Shown: positions 50,167 to 62,229, numbered from the stretch's first letter. The stretch is 64,000 nt of DNA from Sialis fuliginosa (GCA_961205875.1 OY540813.1:20431001-20495000); one strand, 5' to 3'. Made by a program: numbers and translations. The notes: generated by a model from the letters alone, not told the origin.

Positions 50167-51544
50167 AATTAATTACACCCAATTCTGTTTTTGTACGGTA
50201 GATACGTACAGCCTATCAACATGTGAAAAAAGATTTATTTATTTATTTAATTTAAAATTAAAATTCAACAAGAAAAAGAACTTCACTATTATAACACAAT
50301 ATTATAAAATCAAATCAATACGTGTAAAAAAATATTTTATTGTTATCGACCGAGCTATATTTCAAAATCGTGTAAAAAAATCGTGCAAAAAGAGAATTGA
50401 ATGTATGTACATATATTAAAATTTCTGAAAGTCATAACATTTAGTTACCTATCTCTGATCTGAATATAATAACATAAAACTTTCTGTCATTATTTAATTT
50501 AACTATTTAATTGTACTGATTTGTAGAATCCAAAATTATGAAGTTTATTTACCTTAAAACATGTAACTAACTATCAAACCATCATTCTTTGCATAATTTG
50601 TAGTTCAGTAAAGGAAGCATTTTGACACGAATTTGTTATGAATAATTCTTATGCCATGTTTAGTAAAAAAAACAACAAAAAACAGCAACATGGTGTTTTA
50701 AAACATTTCGTATTTAAAAAGAGAATTTGAAAATAATCCGGACTGGCGAAAAGTGGTGAAAGGTGAAAACCCCGTTCTCAAGCGTTTTTTTTTTAATTTA
50801 TCTAAAAATCTAAAACGATAGGGTCTTTGTTTGATATTTGTTCTATTTATTTTGTACTGAACAGTAAGTGTAATACAGTATATTATTATATTAAACCGAA
50901 TGAAATAATTTAAAAAAAGAATAAATTTTATAATAAAAACACCGAATTTTGGTAGTCAAAAAGATATGGTTAAACAAAGATTATATTATTATTATATTCT
51001 CATACCAAAAACGTTATATAAATATAATAAAACAGTTATATAATATTTGAATCAAATACGAATCTGCATTTTAAATTTTCGCTTAACTTTTTCATCTGAA
51101 TGTTAATGCAGGAAATACTCGATAGAATCAGATAAAAATTTTAATACCTCGGAAAAGAAAATTTTAGAGAGAAATTATGATTTTTCCCCAAGTGATGAAG
51201 TATAATGAAATTAATTAAAATACTTCAAGTTTTCCTTGGAAAACCATCCTTTGTCACGTACTGGATTTAAATTTTAAATCAGTTTTATTCGAACAATTCG
51301 ACAACTTTCTGTCATTTTAATTTTTTTAAATTGTATTAATTAATTAATATTTACGTTAACATACATCTCGTAATTGAACTGAATATTTTCAAAGTTCCTT
51401 TGTAGTTTCTTTGTGAAGATCCTTGACGTAAGTTTACCTGCAAAAAAAAATAAATCAATTAGAAAATCTTCTGGACAATTCTATCAAATACATTCGTATA
51501 ACAATTTATAATAATAAACCAAATGTAAATTTTTTACCTCTTGT
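50167..51544. other. No gene recognised
   Basis: AT-rich with no repeats shared elsewhere in the window and no frame with a recognisable motif. Confidence 0.45.
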
Positions 51545-51760
51545 TTGCTTCTACTTTACAAAAAAACTACTGAACTAATTTTAATGCAGTTTTCACTACT
51601 CAAAACCTTATTTTTTCAGGTTATATGATAATTTAATTACGGTAGATACGTTTAAAAAAATATATAGTTGTGATATTTTGTAAATAAACCAATAATTTAT
51701 ATAGAATTATATATAGGCACGTATTAACAATAACTTAGAGTAGATATGTTTAAATAAAAA
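51545..51760 (+). repeat. Helitron-like fragment (family E)
   Basis: ACTACTGAACTAATTTTAAT and GCAGTTTTCACT are shared with 16690-16740. TTTGTAAATAAACCAATAAT at about 51676 is shared with 36275. It therefore links the 5' module and the 3' module of one family. Neither terminus is preserved. Confidence 0.5.
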
Positions 51761-52571
51761 TTAGTAAAGATAAAAAGGTTAATACAATGCAATTAATTAA
51801 ACTATAATCATTTCCGACGTGTTGGGTTATTTTAGAGTAGCCAATTGCGCGCGCATTCGCCGATTATGAAATACACGTCAGCAAAGCTACAGAAAAATTC
51901 AAGTAATTTTATAATTGTTTTCAAAATCTTATATTTTTACTTTTAAAAGATATAGCACGTATACAATTTTTATGCACAATTCATATTATAATATTCATGT
52001 ACGTACAGATACATTGGTCTTTTCCTAATCACTGTAAAAAGTTTTAATCATGCGAAAAAAAATAACTCTACAAAGATAACTGTAGAAAGTGCCCCTTTCC
52101 GTACATTCATAAAAAACTCATGAAATCGAGCTTTACTCCCTTCGGCTACGCATTGTAAAAAATCTTTTCATCCAACCTGGATGGTGTTCATTAGTCAAAT
52201 GGACGTAGCTACGCGTTCCTACCCTCACAACCCCAACCCATTACACACAAAGAACCCGTTGCGAAGGGGAGGGAAGTGGAAATGAAAGAGGACGCGCGGT
52301 TGTAAAAGACATTACTCAATACTTCATTACGTCCATCAATTTATGTGAATAATATTAAATACATCTTTCGTGAAGAGCAATTAACGATTTCATTCAATAT
52401 CCTTTAACTCACTCGTATTAAATGGTAACATATTTGTGTCACCGAATTTATCCGATGATAAAAATATAGAATATTCATATACATTTGCAATAAAATTACA
52501 ATATACATATATAGATTCATTTTTTAACGTGAAATTTTAGGGGTGTCATTCGATTATCTGCATATCCGAGT
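51761..52571. other. No gene recognised; balanced-composition block at 52080-52330
   Basis: 52080-52330 is much less AT-rich (CTCCCTTCGGCTACGC, GGACGTAGCTACGCG, CCCTCACAACCCCAACCC), has no long frame and has no partner in the window. It might be a conserved non-coding element or an old repeat. Confidence 0.4.
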
Positions 52572-53530
52572 ACAGTAGAAATCTGTTAACACGAAAACGT
52601 TTAAAATAAAAAATCGGTTGACACGAAATAACATTCTGATCCTGACGAAATTTTATGTAATTACTAGAGATTGGAAAAATACTTTTTCAACTATTGCGTA
52701 AAAATGCATTTATTGTAATTTTTATTACATATCTCCACCGTTTTCATAAAACTGGTTTGATTGAACACAATTTGAAAGCAACTATTTGCAACTACCTTTC
52801 CAACTATTTTAAAACTATTTGCGACACTTTTTACTGCTTCGTTTGCACTAATTATTATTAAATCGTAAAAAAACTATTTACCAACTATTTTCCGAAAAAA
52901 ATTCAACTAGTAACTATTTCATTGAAAATAACAACAATTTTTCCAATCTCTAGTAATTATATCAATTTTTTTTTTAATATGAAACAAAAACCGCTTAACA
53001 CTAAAAGTTTCGAAGTACAAGTATACCGGCCGTCACGTGTTATCAATTTTTTAACTGTTTATGACACTGTTGAGTCATAAACTTTAGGTATGTACCATTT
53101 TTAACAAATGTATTAGTCGGTAGCAAAGATATGTTATCAGGCAAAACGTAAAAAAATCATTTAAAATCTATCCTAGAAGTAAATGGATGGCATGTGTGTG
53201 AATTTTGTTTTATTGAAACATTCGCAAATTTAAATTGGTCAAAAATATGTGCAGATATTTAGATGAATATACGAATGTTGAAATGAACAACAACAATTTG
53301 TAGATAGTAAGAAGTTAGAAAACAGTGCAAAAAAAATATATCAGACTTTTTTACAAAAAATATTAACATTTTTTTATTAATATTTAAATTCTGTGTGTTT
53401 TTTTTTTAATATTAGATACTTGTTCAGTGTTAAATCATGTGACCCTTGTTTTGTGTTTTTTTTTGTGTTTTTTTTTTGAATAATTCTTTTAACATGAAAA
53501 AATATTTCTGTCCTTGTTTCGTGTTAAAGG
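52572..53530. mobile_element. TIR element with AACACGAAA-type ends, split by a hAT MITE
   Basis: The left end CAGTAGAAATCTGTTAACACGAAAACG and the reverse complement of the right end (CCCTTTAACACGAAACAAGG) share the TTAACACGAAA core. Each is followed about 25 bp further in by a second related motif (TTGACACGAAATAAC, TTTAACATGAAAAA). The CAGT start and AACACGAAA style resemble pogo/Tigger-type elements, but no transposase was identified. The hAT MITE at 52665-52952 sits inside and is younger. Confidence 0.45.
52665..52952. mobile_element. hAT MITE nested in another element
   Basis: TIRs TAGAGATTGGAAAAAT (left) and ATTTTTCCAATCTCTA (right) are perfect inverted repeats of 16 bp. The flanks GTAATTAC (52657-52664) and GTAATTAT (52953-52960) form an 8 bp target-site duplication with one change, as expected for hAT. 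The 288 bp interior has no frame and repeats the CAACTATTT motif several times. A fragment of the same family lies at 9389-9425. Confidence 0.85.
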
Positions 53531-53555
53531 GTACCTATATTATAAAATTGAATTT

Positions 53556-54494
53556 CGGTCAAAATACTCTTCTAATAAAATAAAAATACACGTGTATTGC
53601 GATATTTCAAAATTCTTTAGGAGTAAAAAACTAACAGTACAAATTGTATTAAATTTTATAAATTATATAAATGTTCAGAAATACAAATATGAACGGATGG
53701 GTAGCTAGTCTAAAATATAATTGCAATAAAGAGTTTTGAATCATTCTTTATGATTAACCACTTTTATGTGAAATTTCTCCGCTTTAAATTTTGAAGAGAT
53801 GAAAGCATAACCGTTCTCAAAGTGTTAATTGAAACAGGCGATAATCATTGTAAAGAAGTTAAATTCGCCATAGAAAATTTGGAATACTGAATTTGTATAA
53901 TACTTTTATCTGATATACATACAGCCTGTAAGCGGGTGAATTCGAAACGAAATGGTTTTGCTCTTTAGGAATTTATAGTAATGTGAATATTGATGAGGGC
54001 TTTATCTTTTAGTGGAGCATATCGTAAATAATTTCTGAATTTTTCGACTGGAAAAATTAGAATGGATATATACATTTTTAAATAGACTATAGACATACGG
54101 TTATGATTTTTTTATCGTGTTTCGTGAAATTTGTTGTTACATAATGTAAGCATTTTCATTTTATTTTTTAGATTACACTATTGTTACTTTCGTTATATGC
54201 ACCTATCTATACTGTACAAAATTCTGTTCAATTTAAATCTAGTTGTTGTATTTGAGGGTGAATTTCCATTAACTGTAACATTTAAAATTCACAAAGAATT
54301 TAATTTATTAGTTTATGATGTATAGTAACTAACTTCACCCACGTTGTATTCGTTTTTATGACTAATTATATATTTTATAAATACCATGTGTGCCATTAGT
54401 CCATTAATCTGGTATATTTTTGTACCCTTAAGCTCTATTAGACTTGTAAAAATTGCGATACACGTGTATTTTTATAAAAGAGTATTTTGCCTGA
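53556..54494. mobile_element. ~940 bp TIR element, CACGTG-containing arms
   Basis: The left arm 53556-53610 (CAAAATACTCTTCTAATAAA, then AATACACGTGTATTGCGATA) is mirrored by 54448-54494 (TTGCGATACACGTGTATTTT, then AAAGAGTATTTTGCCTG). The match is about 45 bp with one small deletion. Two interior frames of about 64 codons (53514-53708 overlapping the left end and 54131-54325) show no transposase motifs. Superfamily unknown. Confidence 0.7.
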
Positions 54495-56096
54495 TATTTA
54501 CTTTAAAGGTGCCAGTCACTAATGTGACAGAAATTTCGTGTGATTTCAATCTTTAAGATGTGTTTCTATCAACTTACGTCTTGGTAAATAAAATACTAAT
54601 AAAAAACAGTTTGAAAATGTTTTGTTGTTAATTAAATATATTAAGTACCTATTCGATGTTTATTTTGAATGGCTTCGTTAATCAAGAAATAATTAATTTA
54701 GATTTAATTATCTTTGAATGAAATAATTTTTCTTTTTCAGGTTTTGAGTGTTTTTAAAAAGTGTTTTTTAATGATATTTAAAAACCAAAAATAATATTTT
54801 TATTTTTATTAAAATTTATAATTACTACCTACGCTAAATACAATCAACAATAAACATATAAATATAGTCCTACCATTATTTTATTTCTCAAAAAATAAAT
54901 GCAGTTAAATAAATGCAACATAAATATATCACAAAACAAGACAACTACCGTGTGTGATGAGTGATGTTTTACGTTAAATTGTTCACATTATTATTATTAT
55001 TAAGAATTGCTTTCTTCTTTTTTTAAGTTTACAGTAACCAGTTAACCAAATCAACATACATGTTTGAGCAAATGACTAACATAAAATATCAAAATAAAAA
55101 AAATCGATAAGTAAAGTAGAATCAATTGCTATGATTGCTTTTGATATTGTGTAGAATTTAAAAAAATAGCATACACATTACACATATGAATTTTCTTAAC
55201 ATTCTACCCTATTAACAAATTATATTAGATAGATAATGTGAAACAAGAATAAATAAGGAATCGCAGATGACACTGTAGGAAGAAGAACCCAAGAAGAATG
55301 GCGTACATGTCCAAACGAATAATGGACACGTGTAATTAATATAAAGTGCTTTGTTCTTGTACACAATGTGCAATAAAGATAGAGATACGAAAAGATTGTT
55401 ATATATTACACACGGTGTGCATTATCTTAATCAGAATTGTGATTTTTAATTCTAAATGAGGAAAAATGGTAAATAGTACGATCACCAGATAAATTAAATA
55501 AGGACATTATACCATCATGGTTGTTATTCTTAAATTGATAAATTTTAGTCTAATATTTATAACATTAAATTAGTAAAAGCGGATTCAGATTATAACACAA
55601 CTTTAATTAATAAAATAGGTGCATTTTTCACATTTTACGCATTAACTTAAAGAATATTACAAATTTGCTTTTTTTCGAAAAAATAAAACCAGAGATATTG
55701 CGGTTTATAGTTACGGTAAAAAGATAAAATCGCAAAAAAAACATTTTCTACTGATATAATTTAAATTAAAGTATATTATTTAACGAAGAAAATGTGCCTA
55801 TTTTTGACAACCAAAAGAACTGGAGATATGAGATCCTGAATATTCCTGAAGCTGGGGTATTCATATAAAAGTAAACCATTGATTGTAAAATTTTGCAAGA
55901 CTAATAAGAATAAAAAGTTAAAAGATGTTTTTATTTAAAAAATTATTTTGAATTCAATATGTAGATACCTACATACTAAAAATGATGACTTAAAGCTTTT
56001 ACTTTAAATAAAAATGATTACTAAAGAAGTTCAAATTGTACCAACCATTAGATAATAAAATGATAAATCATTATTTTTTTGGTACAGAATATAATA
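54495..56096. other. No gene recognised
   Basis: AT-rich. The segment 55250-55390 is of more balanced composition and ends in GTGCAATAAAGATAG, which includes AATAAA. This resembles a 3' end of a LINE or transcript, but no coding part was found upstream. Otherwise empty. Confidence 0.4.
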
Positions 56097-56712
56097 GGGC
56101 AAGGTTTCTCAAGTCGTACCCCGTAAGGGAAAATGGATATAGATTGAAGAATGTATACATTATTTGTAGATTTGATTATTTAGGTATCTATTTGTTACAA
56201 CAAAGAACGAATTTTTTATCATTTTGATAATAATTTCATTATTAAAAAAAAATACATTCGGTACGACTTAGGAAGCCAGTGTTCTATGTCATATTACCTA
56301 TAGCTTAAGTCGTACCCTTATAAAAGAAACAGCATATAACATTTATTATTTTTTACATTTATATAAAAAAAACACAATCATATAACCTAGAAACTGCAAG
56401 TCGATTCGTTTTACATAAATAACTCACTAAATGCTACAAAATCCGTAGCGAACATTAAAAATGTCTTTATCACAATATTATCAAGTAAAAACTCTACTGA
56501 ATCTAGTTCAAAAATAACAAGAAATTTGTAAAAAAACTTACTTGTTAAATATTTTTTAAACGAACACGCCAACTGAACGAATTTCAATGTTTACTAAAAT
56601 GACCGACTGGGAAGTACACTTTGCAACTACTAGAGGCACTGTTGTTATTAAATATGCTGATATATTGATGGGGTACGATTTAGGTGGTAGTACGACTTGA
56701 GCAACCTTACCC
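56097..56712. mobile_element. 616 bp MITE with TA duplication (Tc1/mariner-like)
   Basis: The left end GGGCAAGGTTTCTCAAGTCG and the reverse complement of the right end (GGGTAAGGTTGCTCAAGTCG) match over about 23 bp with two mismatches and are flanked by TA (56095-56096, 56713-56714). Further GTCGTAC copies lie inside, including a hairpin GGTACGACTTA/TAAGTCGTACC at about 56258-56320. The 63-codon frame 56036-56227 spans the boundary and is not a gene. A TA target is typical of Tc1/mariner; no transposase remains. Confidence 0.75.
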
Positions 56713-57342
56713 TACGTTGGTTTCAAAATCATCGTATTATATAAAAAAACATTATCAATATTATACATACCTAATAGGTAACATATTTATATGCATTTAG
56801 ATCGATGCAGAATGTTCAAATGTTACACCTGTCACTAATGAGTTAGTTAATTATGTAGTTAATTAATTAATTGTTATTTACCTCTAGTGTTAGCACAAAT
56901 TTGTTTAGGGTGAGCAGTGGGTATGCATGGATGAGTAGAATCACACAAACATTGTACAGAGTATTTTAAATTAAATTAATGATTAAATCTGTCTAACTCA
57001 CCATACATAGGTATACACAATGTACACAAACAGTCACTCGGTGTTTTGTTACAATTTGTTACTTATATAATTATATTTATATGTATAAACAACATTAAGT
57101 ACAGTCACACCATGAAGTTATGTCTCCTTCAATTCAGATGCATGCCGTAACTCAAAAATGTACGGTAGTTGAAGCTCTTTTGTTTTATTTGTTAGAAACT
57201 GATATGCCACTAAAGAGAACTAACATGGAAGCAAGTGCCACAGCTTAGAGAAATGAAAATGTTAATGTAAAATCGAATACTTTACTCGAAGTAATAACGA
57301 AATATCTAATACATTTTAAGGAAATTATTGTTTTCTATTAAG
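56713..57342. other. No gene recognised
   Basis: AT-rich. No open frame with a recognisable motif, no repeat shared with other parts of the window. Confidence 0.45.
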
Positions 57343-57949
57343 GGGTTAGATCTAGTCAGAGGCTTAAAAAAATAGGTATTAAAATATATTTTTTTAACTA
57401 TTGTATATTTTTTTTTAATTTTACCATATACCAAGTTTTTACACTTTATTTTAAGTAAATTTCAAGAAAATTTCAAATCAAAATATGAATTCTGGACCAA
57501 GTTATTTGCTTAATTGTTGAACGCTCTCTTACAAATAATACCTTGCGGTTAGCATCAGTACTTCTTAGTGGTTTATTTAATAATTTATCAAGTGTTTAAT
57601 AGAAGCTTTTTTTAAAACTAAGCAAAAAAGCGGCCCTTGATTTATGGAAAAAAAAAACGCTCGTTTATTGTTTATAAAAAAAAGTATTGACCCAAAAAAA
57701 TCCTTCAATTAAGAACTTTTTTTATGCCTAGAATATGCTCTATAGGTTTCAGTTTTGACAAAAATGCATTTAAAGTTTCACACTATATATAATATAATAT
57801 AGATTCAAATATATATATTTATACAAACACAATTTATTAATTGACTTACATAAAATATCTCTAAAACTATCCATTGGATCAATTTTCACAAAATATTATA
57901 CTTCACGAAACTGCAATAAAATCGATTTTTTTTAAATCTACCTAACCTC
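57343..57949. mobile_element. 607 bp piggyBac-like MITE with TTAA target
   Basis: GGGGTTAGATCTAG at the left and the reverse complement of the right end (GAGGTTAGGTAGAT) form a short inverted repeat. Both are flanked directly by TTAA (57339-57342 and 57950-57953), the fixed target of piggyBac elements. The interior is AT-rich with long A runs and no transposase. TTAA is frequent in this composition, so the assignment is probable, not certain. Confidence 0.6.
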
Positions 57950-57953
57950 TTAA

Positions 57954-59126
57954 ATAGTAAAACAATACACAATTTTTCGAAATTTGTATACACCACAACC
58001 ACAATTGACTAAAATTAGAAAGGCGTTAAAAAGATCCCTTTTGTCTTAAATTCAATTTTAAAACAAAGTGAGTACATACATTAAAATACCTTTCCGTGTT
58101 GTATTTCTTAAAAAAAAACACTCCCAAAATCTGATCAGAATCCATTTACAAGAATAAGTATACCAGTGTATTAAGTGCTAATCTCTAAATTCCACTCGGG
58201 TACGTAAAAGATAATCTTATATTTGTGTGTTTGTGTGTGTTTGCACACAATATTTGCTTATGTAATTCCAAAGTCATCATCAAAAGCGTACGTAATAACA
58301 ACTTCAAAACAAAATAAATAAACAAACCAGAGTAGATTTCAAACTTAATACAAATGCCTCTGAGAGAGAACGTAATCAAGTTGAATTATCAAAAAAAGTT
58401 TTATACATATTTTTTTTATATATTATATGAAAATAAAAGCTATTAAAGTCAAGATGTCGTTGGTAGAATCTTGTATATAACGTTATTAGTTTCATATATC
58501 CTTTGTACGGGAATGCGCCTAAGGCAGATACGTATTTATAATATGTGCTTATAGATATATCTCTATTGAATACGTATACTTTGAAAGAAGACATAGAGGA
58601 TTAAAATATAATATGTCATTACATAGGCTATATAACTAAAAGTCTTCTTAATTAGGTATTATAGCAAACAAGTGTAACATTTTTTTTATCCTTTTAATAT
58701 ACCTATTTATACAAAACTCACAACAGTCGTATCAAAATAATTATATTTATAAAATGCAAGCATATTATTTTCGAATTTAATAAATATATTTTACTATTTA
58801 ATATTGAAAAAAAAATAGAGCTACCTATTTTTAATTTATAAAATATTAAAATAGTAACAACAATACTTATTAATATTAATAATTATTCTAATTAAGTATT
58901 TTATTATTATTTAAGTACGATAGTGACCAAATCGCAGCGTTAATAATGATATTTTTCTATTCAATATAATTGTATAATTTGCCACTTTGCTAACCGCAAT
59001 CGCGTTTATTTTTCATCCGCTACGGCCTAGGGGGTCTAACGTCGTAATCGATTCGTGACAAAGAATTAAAATATTTTGTTAAAATTAATAGAAACAATCA
59101 TGAAACGTAAACAACATATAAGTTAT
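57954..59126. other. No gene recognised
   Basis: AT-rich. Two minus-strand frames (58185-58379 and 58376-58594) abut but have no motif, and their Y/F/I/K content is what AT-rich DNA yields. 58985-59050 is GC-richer and unexplained. Confidence 0.45.
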
Positions 59127-59295
59127 GGATCATGGCTTCTGGGTGTAAGCCGCGGAAATTTGGTCATGTAATCGGCCAACGTTTCATCACACATTGCAGT
59201 GGACGTCTTTAGGGCTAGTAGAAGTTGAGTGACAAAACGTTTGTCGATAATACGACCAAATTGACGCGGCTTACACCCAGAAGCCAAGATCCATT
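59127..59295 (-). repeat. Palindromic Penelope-like terminal sequence
   Basis: 59128-59165 (ATGGCTTCTGGGTGTAAGCC, then GCGGAAATTTGGTCATGTAA) is inverted against 59250-59294 (ATACGACCAAATTGACGCGG, then CTTACACCCAGAAGCCA). On the minus strand the loop reads CCTAAAGACGTCCACTGC, then GTGTGATGAAACGTTGGCC, a version of the CTGAAGA...GAAAC pattern at 16586. The two opposite-strand frames here (59123-59335 and 59225-59416) are products of the palindrome. A hammerhead-derived core of Penelope-like elements is my best reading. Confidence 0.55.
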
Positions 59296-60127
59296 CCCAG
59301 ATCACCACAGAAACCTCAAAACTTGTATAATACATATAAGTTACTCTAGCAGTTGGATAAATAGTTTTATTTCTATATATGTATCTATTGTTATTGACAG
59401 TATTACACTACACTAAAATACAGAATAAAATATCATAATTATTGATGTAAAACTTAACTTCCTTACATTGAAAAAATACGCCACATATTGAACGTAAAAA
59501 AGTTAAAACGCTGTAAGCAATAACGTTATCTTGCCTTTGACTTACGGGTTTGTGCTCAGCCTAAACAAGTATCTGCTGTTTGTGTATGAGGGTAATATGG
59601 GTGTGTGTGCACGTCCCGTTTGCGGATTCATATGCGGGAGGCGAGATATGTATCGGTAAACAAGAAAAATACTGCACCGCTATATTTCTGTAAGCTTTTG
59701 CGTTATAAGCAACACAACGTACTCTTGGATGTGCTTATATTGGTTACGTTACCAGGTGCTTTCAGTTTGACATTTCTCTTACTTTATATTGAATGGAAAA
59801 AGTCATTAATTGTGATGAATATATCACGTTTAAAGCGGTGTATTTTTCTGTTTACAACTTTTTTGGTTTGAGTGGAAGTAAAAAGACTAAACTAATTGAA
59901 ATATTGTGTCTTTCAGCGTAGTTTTTACCAATAGATATATTTTTAGCTGAATGTTCATTATTGAGATATGCTTGTAGTTTATAAAAAATTGAATTTAATA
60001 GGATGAAAAGTAAAATATCTGTTATAATTATATATGTAACTATATAAGTCTACAATACGAAAAAGTAGAACGTATAAAATATGAACTGCATTGCATACGA
60101 CAATACCTAGCTAATTTCTGTTATTTT
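59296..60127. other. No gene recognised; 88-codon frame at 59605-59871
   Basis: The plus-strand frame 59605-59871 begins MCTSRLRIHMREARYVSV and contains a hydrophobic stretch (LILVTLPGAFSLTFLLLYI) that could span a membrane. It has no family I recognise and no splice context. The balanced composition near 59560-59760 makes it slightly more interesting than other frames, but it remains unsupported. Confidence 0.35.
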
Positions 60128-60275
60128 TTGAGCCCGAAGGTTATAGCGATAGAGGGTAGATGAGGGGGGCAAAATTAATTACTGTTGGAGCCTCAGGCAG
60201 GCGTCATTTTCGAATTAGTTATTTCCGTATTATTATATATAATAATATTTTGTCACCCTACATGTCTTGGATTTA
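60128..60275 (+). repeat. Repeat family C, distant copy
   Basis: GAGGGGGGCAAAATTAATTACTG, then GGCAGGCGTCATTTTCGAA, then TTTTGTCACCCTACATGTCTTG follow the same order as at 35876-36010. The 104-codon frame 60160-60474 starts inside the repeat and is not treated as a gene. Confidence 0.55.
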
Positions 60276-60500
60276 TTCAATTTTATCTCTATGCCATCCC
60301 CTGAAAATTTTTCATCCCAAAAATTGTTTAAATCAATGTCTAGGGATTATAACTTTACATGTGATACGCACAAATAGGGTGATATGTTTTACCAGTCTAT
60401 ATATGCATGTATATTTTGTATATACATTATATATTTGTTTTCGTCTACAGTTTAAACGGTTACACAAATCCTGACCAAACTAAATTGATACTTATGGTAC

Positions 60501-60950
60501 TGTAACGTTTTTGCTAATTATCCTAATTGATATGTTTACTTTTCTTTTAATTGGAAGGTTGGAACAGACCTCAGGGTACCGAAAAGCACATTTTAACAAA
60601 TGTATAAAAATTATATTTCTAAATAACAATTTTATATTTGAACTAGACTTACATTAATAACATAATTATTAAATTCTAAACTAAACTAAATCCTATGGCT
60701 TTCTCGTTACTACAGTGCCTTTGTCCCTTAACGTGAATTACAGTGTTAAGGGCAACAATATTTTCAAAGCTAGTCGAGATCTTTGCTTTTTACACTTTTA
60801 AAATTTTATGTTAACCACACGACGCTGTAATAACGACTAGCCTCTTACATTTCTCCCGGGGTCTATTTACAAAAATGATTATATAATGTTAAAAGTAATT
60901 TCTACAAATAGTTAGGCAATAACCCAAACGTCTCTAATCATATTGTTACA
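60501..60950. mobile_element. Solo LTR, 450 bp, TSD GTAC
   Basis: Begins TGTAAC and ends GTTACA, the TG...CA inverted ends of LTR retrotransposons. GTAC directly precedes it (60497-60500) and directly follows it (60951-60954), a 4 bp target-site duplication of the size made by Ty3/gypsy integrases. The interior is GC-richer at 60700-60860 (TTCTCCCGGGGTC, GTCCCTTAACGTGAATTACAG) with no frame. No internal retroviral-type sequence adjoins it, so it is what is left after recombination between two LTRs. Orientation undetermined. Confidence 0.7.
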
Positions 60951-60954
60951 GTAC

Positions 60955-62180
60955 TTTTACACCAAAAAGACAATACACCATCACGTTGTTTTTAAAACAA
61001 TTACGCTCTGTATTATCACGTTTAGCTAAATGCTCCATTAAATTAAATGCATTTTTAATTTTCTGCCGTATTTTTTTACAAGGCATATTATTTACATTTT
61101 TCATCGAGAGCCTAAATATTAATTTAAATCACGTTTGTTATATACAAAATTTAGGTTAAAGTAGCATTTAGCGCTAAAGGAGTTTTAAATTGGTAAATAA
61201 TATGTCCAAAAAAAACCACCATGTTGTGTTTTATATTTTTTCTGTAAATACGCCATTAGAAAGAACGTCGAGTATCCTAAGTATGTTAAAAAAAATATAT
61301 TAATCAATTACGGTTTTATATACAATTATTAGTACGAATTGTTGAAAAATTATTTTCGAATTTTCGATTCTGTTTCTGACAGCAGATCATGTCACATTTG
61401 AATCGGAACCGCATTATATGTTTATTTGTACATGACGAGTGCGCGCGCGCGTTAACGTCAGACAACCATGTCGTGATTATTCTCACACGGAAAACTAATT
61501 ACCTGCGCGCACACACGGGAGTTGATGATATTCGTGTTATCATCGTAAATGTAGTGCTGCTGGAATTATTTTATATATACATTATAATGTATTTTAACGC
61601 TGTGATTATTACATTGCAAGACTATACCGAATATAATTGCTACACGTTAACAACGATATTAATGCAGCAACGGTCGAATTAGGTGTACTAGTTCGCGTTT
61701 AATAATTTGATTAGGTGTGTGTGTGTGTGTGTGTGTGTGTTTATATGTGGAGATATCGAAATGTTCTTGCGCAGACAGAGGCGGGTTATTCTTTTTCAGA
61801 AACTGAATGATTTTTGTGTGGAGAAATTGAGAGTTGAGCATTATTATCCTCCATATTATAAAGAATTATAATTCTACCCAAATATTGCCAATTTGTTATG
61901 AATTTGGTATAGCTGTGGCAATACATATAAAATAATGTAAAACTTCTTATGGTGTACATCAATCACCACTGCTTTCTGATAGCTTACTTCTATTAAGTAT
62001 AAATTTTATGTAATAATTGTCATTACACCTGTAGTTTATAATACCGGGAATTGGATAACAGTAATTTTGTGATCTTGAAATTTATAGTTTTCGACTCATC
62101 TATTCTAAAAAAATATTTATTACACTTTTTAATCACTTTTGTAAAATATATTTTTACTTTCTTATACCTATGTAGGTATA

Positions 62181-62182
<2 letters not shown>
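60955..62182. other. No gene recognised; (GT)n microsatellite at 61714-61741
   Basis: AT-rich except for 61430-61530, which has a GCGCGCGCG run. The 97-codon frame 61389-61682 (plus) starts MSHLNRNRIICLFVHDECAR and has no recognisable domain. A perfect (GT)14 tract lies at 61714-61741. TTTCTTATACCTATGTAGG at about 62159 is the first ~20 bp of repeat family A. Confidence 0.4.

Positions 62183-62226
<44 letters not shown>
62183..62226. repeat. (AT)n microsatellite
   Basis: About 22 AT units directly abutting the left arm of the large inverted repeat. The minus-strand continuation of the left arm's start codon region runs into this tract. Confidence 0.9.

Positions 62227-62229
<3 letters not shown>

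Noticed and set aside
50069-50419. 116-codon plus-strand frame
   Set aside because: It starts inside a MITE and continues in K/I/Y-rich low-complexity sequence, with no motif or splice context.
55250-55390. Possible LINE or mRNA 3' end with AATAAA
   Set aside because: No coding remnant or poly-A tail with a target-site duplication was found; AATAAA is abundant by chance in this composition.
59123-59416. Opposite-strand frames of 70 and 63 codons sharing similar peptides
   Set aside because: The similarity is produced by the DNA palindrome, not by gene duplication.
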